From positions 1-5,270 of the forward strand of contig JACREV010000218.1 of the NCBI GenBank assembly GCA_016218095.1: a stretch of DNA of 5,270 nucleotides. The letters run 5' to 3'. The position numbers were made by a program, and so were the translations under genes. Positions 1 through 5,270 of this stretch are shown piece after piece. This stretch comes from Deltaproteobacteria bacterium (lineage in GTDB: Bacteria > Desulfobacterota > GWC2-55-46). Numbering within the stretch: position 1 is the first letter of the stretch; each line of letters starts with the position of its first letter. The notes under the pieces were generated by a model that worked only from the letters and a program-made list of their open reading frames with translations, did not search any database and was not told the origin of the DNA.

Positions 1-707
1 AGCCAGAGGAGCTTGCCGGGCCTGACCATCTGCGCCGGGTATATCGCCTCGGTCCCCTTCAATACCTCGCGGAGTATCACGGCCTTCTCCTTGCCCGAGA
101 CTAGGAAGAGCGCGTTAGAGGCGTTGTTTACCGCCTTCAATGTCATGGTGACGCGGTGGGCCTTGAGCTTCTCCACGTAGTTGTCGATGACGAGCCTCTC
201 CTCCTCGAAGAGCGCCTTTGTCGCCGGGAATATCGAGAGCGTGTGCCCGTCCCTGCCGAGGCCGAGCAGTACCATGTCGAAGACCGGGGCCTCTCCCGCC
301 TTCAGGCCGAAGTGGCTTCTTACCTCCTCTTCGTAGGCCAGTGCCGCAGACATCGGCTCGTCCTCGCCCCTTATCCTGTGTACGTTCTTATCCGGGATAT
401 CTACCCTGGAAAGGAGCGCCTTTGAGGCCATCCTATAGTTGGATTCAGGGCTATCCGGGGGCACGCACCGCTCGTCTCCCCAGAAGATGTGGACCTTCCC
501 CCATTCGATCTTCTCCGAGTACTCCGCGCCGAGGAGCGCATACAGCCTCTCCGGGGTCTTGCCTCCGGAGAGCGCCACGTTGAACGAGCCCTTTGCCCTT
601 ATCTTCCTCTCTGCCGTCTCGGCAAAGGTCTCGGCGGCCCTCCGGCTCATCTCCTCCGGGCCGCCGTAGACATATACGTAAACATAGAGACGCTTGGTTT
701 TTTCCAT
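1..707 (-). CDS. pgl: 6-phosphogluconolactonase (3' end outside window)
   Basis: The lactonase hydrolyses 6-phosphogluconolactone, the Zwf product, to 6-phosphogluconate, the Gnd substrate. The visible 235 residues are nearly complete; family members usually have about 225-260, so perhaps 10-20 residues are missing past the left edge. It belongs to the NagB/SugarP-isomerase-like lactonase family. Motifs in order are LSGGKTPERLY (46-56), IFWGDERCVPPDSPESNY (74-91), GLGRDGHTLSIFP (149-161, H155 near the predicted catalytic position), HRVTMTL (184-190), NNASNALFLVSGKEK (194-208) and PAQMVRPGKLLW (224-235). The N-terminus carries an alternating YVYVYVY strand at 8-14. The ATG at 705-707 has only a close-spaced GAGG (710-713, 2 nt gap). 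An in-frame GTG at 717-719 is a weaker alternative with no visible ribosome binding site. It lies 64 bp after glk, the longest gap in the block, and may have its own post-transcriptional control. Confidence 0.94.
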   Translation of the reverse strand, partial: MEKTKRLYVYVYVYGGPEEMSRRAAETFAETAERKIRAKGSFNVALSGGKTPERLYALLGAEYSEKIEWGKVHIFWGDERCVPPDSPESNYRMASKALLSRVDIPDKNVHRIRGEDEPMSAALAYEEEVRSHFGLKAGEAPVFDMVLLGLGRDGHTLSIFPATKALFEEERLVIDNYVEKLKAHRVTMTLKAVNNASNALFLVSGKEKAVILREVLKGTEAIYPAQMVRPGKLLW

Positions 708-740
708 TTCCTCGAACACGCGAAAAGTTTTATTTGCAGG

Positions 741-769
741 CGGACCAGGGAGAGGTCCGGGAGACGGAC
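741..769 (-). promoter_or_regulatory. Two mutually exclusive hairpins in the glk-pgl gap
   Basis: In the minus-strand transcript the order is GUCCG (769-765), CGGACC (759-754), GGUCCG (746-741). The middle segment can pair with the 5' segment (5 bp, 5 nt loop) or with the 3' segment (6 bp, 7 nt loop), but not both. The 3' hairpin is followed by A-rich sequence, not a U tract, so a Rho-independent terminator is unlikely. The base pairing is read directly; an attenuator, translational control or mRNA-stability role is inference. Confidence 0.4.
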
Positions 770-771
770 TC

Positions 772-1782
772 TCATCCTACCCTCTTCACCCTCCTCTTCT
801 CATCGGGCGTAAGGAGGCCGGCCGCGTGCGCCGCGGCCCCCAGGAGCCCTGCCATGCTGTTCGTGACCACCTGGACCGGCATCCGCGAGAGCATCTCCTC
901 GAACCTCCCCTTTGACCTGAAGGCATCGATGAAGTGGGGCTTCTCAAAGGCCTTGAGTATCTTCGGCGCTATGCCCCCGGCGACATAGACCCCTCCGACC
1001 GAGAGGGTCTTCAATGCGAGGTTCCCGGCCTCCGCCCCGTATACGGAGAGGAAGAGGGCGAGTGAGTCCGAGCAGTTCTCGTCCCTCCCCTCCATCCCCT
1101 CCTCGGTGATGACCGCAGAAGGGTCTTCGGCAGAGAGCCTCTTTCTTATGTACGCGGGCTCAATCCTCCCCTTTGTCTTTATGAAGTTGTAGATATTGAC
1201 TATCCCGGGCCCTGAGACGACCCGTTCGTAACTCACTCGGCCGTACTCCGGGAGCAGGAACTCAAGGAGCCCTATCTCGAGCGCGTTCCTCGGCGCGAAG
1301 TCGGCGTGACCGCCCTCGGAGCCGGAAGGCATGTGTTTTTCCCCGTCCCAGAATATCACCGCCTCGCCGAGCCCGGTGCCGGCGGCGATGAGCGCGATGT
1401 TGCCGTCCCTCCTCGTACCCTTCTGGAGCGCATGAAGGTCCTTATCCGTCAGGAGCGGGAGGCCCCAGGCGATCGCCACAAGGTCGTTTATGAGCGCGGT
1501 CTTCCCTATGCCGAACCTTTTCCCCAACGCGCTCGCGTCCACAATCCACGGGAGGTTAGTGAGTCTGCATACGCCCTCTTCGACCGGGCAGGCGATCCCG
1601 AACGACGCGGCCGAGACCGCCTCGCCCTTCTGCAGGAACCTCTCGATGACCTCCTCCGGGCCGGCAAACCCGGCGTTGGCAAAAGACTCCTCCCTGAGGG
1701 GCCGCAAGCGCGCCCCCATGTCCTCGAAGAGGCCGAGCCAGGTCTTTGTGCCGCCTATGTCCCCGGCGAGTATGAGCCCCAT
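772..1782 (-). CDS. glk: Glucokinase, proteobacterial Glk type
   Basis: Glucokinase phosphorylates free glucose with ATP to give glucose 6-phosphate, feeding both Zwf and the isomerase. The 336 residues are close to the 321 of E. coli Glk. The ATP-binding phosphate-1 motif LAGDIGGTKT is at 5-14. The ACPVEEGVCRLTNLPW segment (64-79) and IND at 98-100 match the sugar-binding region, with N99-D100 at the positions of the substrate-binding Asn and catalytic Asp of the E. coli enzyme. GAGTGLG appears as AAGTGLG at 133-139. SEGGHADFAP at 155-164 supplies E156 and H159, and E186 precedes RVVSGPG, matching the remaining glucose ligands. The pattern is that of the Glk family rather than a ROK-family kinase: the ROK zinc-binding cysteine cluster is absent. 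The C-terminus ends in a basic tail (EKRRVKR). The ATG start abuts the zwf stop and is served by GGAGGA lying within the zwf 3' end. Confidence 0.95.
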   Translation of the reverse strand: MGLILAGDIGGTKTWLGLFEDMGARLRPLREESFANAGFAGPEEVIERFLQKGEAVSAASFGIACPVEEGVCRLTNLPWIVDASALGKRFGIGKTALINDLVAIAWGLPLLTDKDLHALQKGTRRDGNIALIAAGTGLGEAVIFWDGEKHMPSGSEGGHADFAPRNALEIGLLEFLLPEYGRVSYERVVSGPGIVNIYNFIKTKGRIEPAYIRKRLSAEDPSAVITEEGMEGRDENCSDSLALFLSVYGAEAGNLALKTLSVGGVYVAGGIAPKILKAFEKPHFIDAFRSKGRFEEMLSRMPVQVVTNSMAGLLGAAAHAAGLLTPDEKRRVKRVG

Positions 1783-3345
1783 CTATTCGTTCCTCCAGCG
1801 CCGCCCGTCCTTCGACATCAACTTGTCCGCCTCGGTCGGCCCGTAGCTCCCGGCCCTATAGAGGTTCACGTCGGGCGCGCCCTTGCCGCTCTTCTCGATG
1901 TATTCGAGTATGGGGGTCAGGAATTCCCACGAGAGAGAGACCCCGTCCTTCCTTACGAAGAGCGTCTTGTCCCCGAGCATGCAGTCCATGAGCACCCTCT
2001 CGTATGCCCCGAGCGTGAGCCCCCTGTACCCCTCGAGGTAGGAGAAATCCATGAAGACGTCCCTGAGGCAGACCCTGGAGCCGGGGTACTTCGTATGGAA
2101 CTTAAGCTGGATCCTCTCCTCCGGCTGTATCTTCAGGATCAGCGTATTCGGCCCGATCTCACCGCCTATAGTGTCCTTGAACATGAGGTGCGGGACGTTC
2201 CTGAACTGGACGGAGACCTCGGAGAGCCTTTTTTTGAGCCTCTTGCCGGAGCGGAGATAGATGGGCACGCCCTGCCACCTCCAGTTGTCTATGTAGACGC
2301 GCATCGCGGCAAAGGTCGGCACCTGAGAGGACCTCGCCACACCCTCCTCCTCCGTGTAGCCCGGGACCGCCTTCCCGTCTATTTCGCCCTCGACGTACTG
2401 GCCGAGGCAGAGCCAGTCGTCCATGCGCTCAAGCGGCGGCCTCCTTAACGCGAGAAGCACCTTTGAGCGCTCGTCCCTTACAAGCTCAGGGTCGTATACA
2501 GAAGGCGGCTCCATCGAGGCAAGGGCGAGGACCTGCATCATGTGGTTCTGGAACATGTCCCTTAGTACACCGGCTTGCTCGTAGTACCCGGCGCGCCTCT
2601 CCACCCCGAGCGTCTCGGCTACGGTTATCTGCACGTGGTCTATAAAATGCCTGTTCCAGAGCGGCTCGAATATCGTGTTCGCGAACCTGAGCATGAGTAT
2701 GTTCTGGACCGTCTCCTTGCCCAGGTAATGGTCGATCCTATAGACCTGGGGCTCCGAAAAGGACGAAAGCACGGCCTCATCGAGCCTCCTCGCGCTCCCG
2801 GTATCCCTCCCGTAAGGCTTTTCCACGACGAGCCGGGTCCAGCCGGCCTTCTCGCCCGCAAGCCCCGAAGCCCCCAAGAGCCCGGTTACCGTCTCATAGA
2901 CCGAAGGCGGGGTCGCCACATAGAATATCCTGTTGCCCTTTGTGGCGAAGACCCCTTCTTTCTCTTCGAGAAAACTCGCGATCGCCGCGTACGCGCCCTC
3001 ATCCCCATAGTCGGCGGAGATATAGAAGAGCCTTTTGGCGAACCTCTCCCACGCGGCTGTCTCGAACTCTCCATGGGCCTTGACCGCCTCCTCCATCGCG
3101 GTCCTAAAGCCCTCGGAATCCATTTCGGTCCGCGCCACGCCGAGGACAAAGAAGTCATCCCCGATTATCCCGGTGCGGGAGAGCTTGAAGAGCGCGGGGA
3201 TGAGCTTCCTCCTCGTGAGGTCTCCGGAGGCGCCGAATATGACCATGGCCGAGGGGTCCGGGGAGAACTCCACGCATGGCGCGCCGCGCGGCTCCACCTT
3301 GCCGACTTTTATCTCGTGCGGGTCGTTTTGGAAGGCGTCTGGCAT
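1783..3345 (-). CDS. zwf: Glucose-6-phosphate 1-dehydrogenase
   Basis: This cytoplasmic enzyme oxidises glucose 6-phosphate to 6-phosphogluconolactone and reduces NADP+, committing carbon to the oxidative pentose phosphate branch. The 520 residues are normal for the family (about 480-520). The Rossmann motif GASGDLTRRKL is at 38-48; R46 sits where the family's Arg contacts the NADP 2'-phosphate. Further landmarks are VVEKPYGRD at 173-181, the active-site signature RIDHYLGKE at 203-211 (D205, H206, K210), NRHFIDHVQIT at 231-241, and QNHMMQ at 266-271 with H268 as the predicted general base. All key residues are intact. The first 33 residues form an extension before the Rossmann strand. The ATG start has AGGA 6 nt upstream (3352-3355). 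The alternative M34 would begin inside the first beta strand and is rejected. The stop codon directly abuts the glk start, so zwf and glk should be translationally coupled. Confidence 0.97.
   Translation of the reverse strand: MPDAFQNDPHEIKVGKVEPRGAPCVEFSPDPSAMVIFGASGDLTRRKLIPALFKLSRTGIIGDDFFVLGVARTEMDSEGFRTAMEEAVKAHGEFETAAWERFAKRLFYISADYGDEGAYAAIASFLEEKEGVFATKGNRIFYVATPPSVYETVTGLLGASGLAGEKAGWTRLVVEKPYGRDTGSARRLDEAVLSSFSEPQVYRIDHYLGKETVQNILMLRFANTIFEPLWNRHFIDHVQITVAETLGVERRAGYYEQAGVLRDMFQNHMMQVLALASMEPPSVYDPELVRDERSKVLLALRRPPLERMDDWLCLGQYVEGEIDGKAVPGYTEEEGVARSSQVPTFAAMRVYIDNWRWQGVPIYLRSGKRLKKRLSEVSVQFRNVPHLMFKDTIGGEIGPNTLILKIQPEERIQLKFHTKYPGSRVCLRDVFMDFSYLEGYRGLTLGAYERVLMDCMLGDKTLFVRKDGVSLSWEFLTPILEYIEKSGKGAPDVNLYRAGSYGPTEADKLMSKDGRRWRNE
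1791..1796 (-). promoter_or_regulatory. Ribosome binding site of glk inside the zwf 3' end
   Basis: GGAGGA on the minus strand precedes the glk ATG by 8 nt and lies within the last codons of zwf. With the zwf stop (1783-1785) directly touching the glk ATG (1780-1782), this supports coupled translation. Confidence 0.85.
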
Positions 3346-3406
3346 AAGGTGTCCTGGGAGGTCCGGGTTTTATGAAGTGACGCGTGTGACGGCTTCGAGC
3401 ATGCGC
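3346..3406 (-). other. gnd-zwf intergenic leader (61 bp)
   Basis: This gap holds the zwf Shine-Dalgarno AGGA (3352-3355). Two bases upstream of it is the 10-mer CCCGGACCTC (minus strand, 3358-3367), which is also present before pgl. A direct repeat GTGACG on the plus strand (3377-3382 and 3386-3391) and a possible 10-codon open frame (3370-3402) also fall here. I see no convincing promoter, and no hairpin strong enough to be a terminator. Confidence 0.5.
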
Positions 3407-4324
3407 TCATTCGCCTTCGATTTTTACGGAGTGGCCGCCGAACTCTTTCCTCAGGGCGGCGAGGACCTTTTCGGCGAACGAGTCGTCCTGCCTGGAGCGG
3501 AACCTCCTGAAGAGCGCCTCCGTTATGACCGGCAGGCTTACCCCCAGATCTACCGCCTCATTCACGGTCCAGCGCCCCTCGCCCGAGTCTTCGACGTAGC
3601 CGCTTATGGCCTCGAGGACCGGGTCTCTTGAGAGCGCGGTTTCCAGGAGCTCGAGCAGCCACGAACGGACGACGCTCCCCCTCATCCAGAGGCGGGCGAT
3701 GTCCTTTAGATCGAGGTCGCCTCCGTAAGCCGACGCCTTCATGAGCTCGAACCCCTCGGCGTACGCCTCCATGAGGCCGTACTCTATGCCGTTATGGACC
3801 ATCTTGACGAAGTGGCCGGAGCCGGGCCCTCCGCAGCGGAGGCAGCCGCCCTCCTGCACGAGGCTTTTGAATACAGGTTCGAGCGAGTCGAATACGGCCT
3901 TGTCTCCCCCGGCCATGATGCAGTAGCCTTCGGTAAGGCCCCAGATGCCGCCGCTTACCCCGGCGTCGATGAACATTATGCCGGAAGCGGCGAGTTCCTT
4001 GTGCCTTCTGATGGAATCCTTGTAGAAGCTGTTGCCCCCGTCTATTATGACGTCGCCGGGCTTAAGCGATTTTTTTAGCGCGGCGATAGTCGAGTCGACC
4101 GCCTCACCGGCCGGGACCATCAGCCAGACGACCTTTGGGGAGGGCGGCGCCGGGAGCGCGGAGGCGAGGTCTTTAAGGGAATACGCGCCCCTTATCCCGA
4201 GCCCCTCGGCCTTCTTCGTCTTCTCCGGGGACTTGTTGTAGCCTGTTACGATATGCCCGCCCTGATGCAGGCGCAGAGCCATATTCAAACCCATGCGCCC
4301 GAGCCCCACCATGCCTATGTGCAA
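3407..4324 (-). CDS. gnd: 6-phosphogluconate dehydrogenase, decarboxylating, short form
   Basis: This enzyme oxidatively decarboxylates 6-phosphogluconate to ribulose 5-phosphate plus CO2, the last step of the oxidative pentose phosphate branch. The 305-residue length matches the short (YqeC/GntZ-like) class rather than the roughly 470-residue long class. An N-terminal Rossmann fold has the dinucleotide motif GLGRMG at 7-12. The substrate loop VSGG is at 123-126. The catalytic block is GHFVKMVHNGIEY at 170-182, with K174, N178 and E181 matching the catalytic Lys, substrate Asn and Glu of the family. The all-helical C-terminal domain contains RLWMRGSVVRSWLLEL (211-226) and DSGEGRWTV (246-254). 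After the second beta strand the sequence is Y29-N30-K31-S32 rather than the Asp usual in NAD-specific forms, so the cofactor is uncertain and may be NADP. The start is TTG, chosen because it follows an AGGAGGA by 5 nt and because the next Met (M5) would remove the first beta strand. Confidence 0.95.
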   Translation of the reverse strand: MHIGMVGLGRMGLNMALRLHQGGHIVTGYNKSPEKTKKAEGLGIRGAYSLKDLASALPAPPSPKVVWLMVPAGEAVDSTIAALKKSLKPGDVIIDGGNSFYKDSIRRHKELAASGIMFIDAGVSGGIWGLTEGYCIMAGGDKAVFDSLEPVFKSLVQEGGCLRCGGPGSGHFVKMVHNGIEYGLMEAYAEGFELMKASAYGGDLDLKDIARLWMRGSVVRSWLLELLETALSRDPVLEAISGYVEDSGEGRWTVNEAVDLGVSLPVITEALFRRFRSRQDDSFAEKVLAALRKEFGGHSVKIEGE

Positions 4325-4328
4325 GACT

Positions 4329-4335
4329 TCCTCCT
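4329..4335 (-). promoter_or_regulatory. Ribosome binding site deciding the TTG start of gnd
   Basis: AGGAGGA on the minus strand ends 5 nt before the TTG at 4322-4324. It overlaps the last two bases of the isomerase TAG stop (4334-4336), so ribosomes ending the upstream gene sit on the gnd initiation site. This strong site supports TTG as the real start despite its rarity and implies translational coupling. Confidence 0.85.
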
Positions 4336-5270
4336 ATTTTCCAGCGGATTCGACCGCGCTCTTTATGAGGCCCTCGGCCTCCTTGAGGGTTTCGATAGAC
4401 GGGTCCTTTATATTGACGAGCGCGACCCTGCAGCCGCGCGCGTCCAGAGCCTCCATGTCCCCGAACGCCTGCGAGAGCTCGAGCTCTGAAAAGCTGAACG
4501 AGCTCTTGGGTATCTTTATGTCTTCCTTCGTCTCGTGGCAGAGGATGAGGAAGAGCCCCTTGTTCGCCCCTCCCTTGTGGAGCTGGCCCGTGGAGTGGAG
4601 GTACCTGGGGCCGTACCCTAACTGGGTCGCCGCGCCGGTTGAGTCGCGCAAGGTCTTTCGGAGGTCCTTTAGGCTCTCGCCGACTGCGCGGTCCTCGGGG
4701 TCGAAGTACGCGAGCACCCCCACGTAATCGCCCTTTTTTATGAGCCCCATGAACTCCCTCAAGGCCTTTTTCGCGTCCCCGTCCTTCGCCGACGCCTTCC
4801 TGATAAGGTTATAGGTGGATTCCCCGAAGTATATCTTGAACTTCTTATCCCCTACCTCGACACCCGGGGGCGAGATCATACCCTTCTCTATGGCGCGGAG
4901 CCTCGCCCGGGTGAGCTTCTTGGCGAGCTCGACGTCGGGCTGGTCGAACGGGTTTATGCCGAGTATCTGTCCGGCTACCGCGGTTGCGACCTCCCACCTC
5001 AAAAACTCCCCCCCGAGCTCGTATACGTCCTTCATCCTGAAGGATAGCACCGGGTGTCCGGCATCGATGAGCGACTTGAGCGTTTTTTTAAGGTGCTTCT
5101 CCTCTTCCCTTATGCAGATCGAGACGAACACCCTGTCGTCGCCGTAGTCCTCGGGACGTCCCGAAGGCTCATCGACCACGGGTATGAGCCCCTTGCCCTC
5201 CTTGCCCGTCGATTCGGCTATGAGCTGTTCTATCCAGAGCCCGAAGCTTGTTATCTCCTTCGAGAGGAAG
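4334..5270 (-). CDS. tal-pgi: Phosphoglucose isomerase part of a bifunctional transaldolase/glucose-6-phosphate isomerase (5' end outside window)
   Basis: Only the C-terminal 311 residues are visible; the frame is open to the right edge, so the true start lies outside. The isomerase interconverts glucose 6-phosphate and fructose 6-phosphate in the cytoplasm. Counting from the first complete codon, the visible signatures are WIEQLIAESTGK at 12-23 (the Glu...STGK active-site and phosphate region), NPFDQPDVELAKK at 106-118 (the PGI signature ending in the active-site Lys), and LGYGPRYLHSTGQLHKGG at 217-234. That last block plus the tail after FDQ is typical of fused transaldolase/isomerase proteins of about 900-950 residues, so I infer a transaldolase domain upstream; none of it is visible. 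The LHSTGQ block follows FDQ here, whereas single-domain bacterial isomerases have it before FDQ. The gene ends 9 bp before gnd and is probably an early gene of the operon. A stand-alone isomerase is less likely. Isomerase identity is secure; the fusion is inferred. Confidence 0.88.
   Translation of the reverse strand, partial: FLSKEITSFGLWIEQLIAESTGKEGKGLIPVVDEPSGRPEDYGDDRVFVSICIREEEKHLKKTLKSLIDAGHPVLSFRMKDVYELGGEFLRWEVATAVAGQILGINPFDQPDVELAKKLTRARLRAIEKGMISPPGVEVGDKKFKIYFGESTYNLIRKASAKDGDAKKALREFMGLIKKGDYVGVLAYFDPEDRAVGESLKDLRKTLRDSTGAATQLGYGPRYLHSTGQLHKGGANKGLFLILCHETKEDIKIPKSSFSFSELELSQAFGDMEALDARGCRVALVNIKDPSIETLKEAEGLIKSAVESAGK

Noticed and set aside
741..759. Rho-independent terminator after glk
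   Set aside because: The 6-bp stem is G+C-rich, but what follows on the transcript is CCUGCAAAUAAAAC, with no U tract.
156..988. Several overlapping plus-strand open frames opposite pgl and glk
   Set aside because: All are shadows of pgl and the glk 3' end; pgl itself is plainly identified on the minus strand.
1306..2448. 380-codon plus-strand open frame opposite glk and zwf
   Set aside because: It is antisense to two clearly real genes; its product is rich in Arg, Pro, Glu and His with no recognisable domain, as expected when a G+C-rich gene is read backwards.
2575..3375. 266-codon plus-strand open frame opposite zwf
   Set aside because: It mirrors the zwf codon pattern, has no domain, and lacks a convincing ribosome binding site.
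3368..3376. Promoter -10 element (CATAAA on the minus strand) before zwf
   Set aside because: It matches only 4 of 6 consensus bases and I find no acceptable -35 element at the right distance.
3377..3391. GTGACG direct repeat as an operator
   Set aside because: The half-sites are only 6 bp and 3 bp apart, not palindromic, and the repeat does not recur before pgl; too weak to call.
3035..3631. 198-codon plus-strand open frame across the zwf-gnd gap
   Set aside because: It is antisense to both genes and has no family signature; its overlap with the gap is incidental.
5177..5179. GTG as start of the isomerase gene
   Set aside because: The same frame continues upstream to the window edge and encodes the conserved WIEQLIAESTGK block, so this GTG is an internal Val codon.

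Overview
The window is about 60% G+C by eye. It holds one block of five co-directional genes on the minus strand, all for glucose 6-phosphate and pentose phosphate metabolism. In transcription order (right to left) they are: the 3' part of a phosphoglucose isomerase of the bifunctional transaldolase/isomerase type (4334-5270, 5' end outside the window); a short-form 6-phosphogluconate dehydrogenase, gnd (3407-4324, TTG start); glucose-6-phosphate dehydrogenase, zwf (1783-3345); glucokinase, glk (772-1782); and 6-phosphogluconolactonase, pgl (1-707, 3' end outside the window). I see no RNA genes, mobile elements, CRISPR arrays or prophage traces.

The spacing is that of an operon. The isomerase/gnd gap is 9 bp, with the gnd Shine-Dalgarno sequence overlapping the isomerase stop codon. 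The zwf stop and glk start abut exactly (TAG then ATG). Only two gaps have room for regulatory sequence: 3346-3406 before zwf (61 bp) and 708-771 before pgl (64 bp). These two gaps share an identical 10-mer, and the pgl leader can form two mutually exclusive hairpins. The promoter must lie upstream of the isomerase gene, outside the window.

Together the genes encode glucose phosphorylation (Glk), G6P/F6P interconversion (Pgi part), and the whole oxidative branch from G6P through 6-phosphogluconolactone and 6-phosphogluconate to ribulose 5-phosphate (Zwf, Pgl, Gnd). If the off-window N-terminus is a transaldolase, as in relatives, the locus also links to the non-oxidative branch. Carbon could then recycle from F6P back to G6P to yield NAD(P)H.

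The organism looks like a G+C-rich Gram-negative bacterium. It has a proteobacterial-type Glk, frequent AGG and ATA codons despite the high G+C, and strong GGAGG-type ribosome binding sites. A Desulfobacterota- or Nitrospirota-like lineage would fit, but that is a weak inference from codon use and gene set.

Most of the window is ordinary central metabolism. The point most worth a second look is the isomerase C-terminus, where the LHSTGQ-type active-site motif comes after the FDQ...K motif instead of before it, which suggests an internal rearrangement or duplication in this family.
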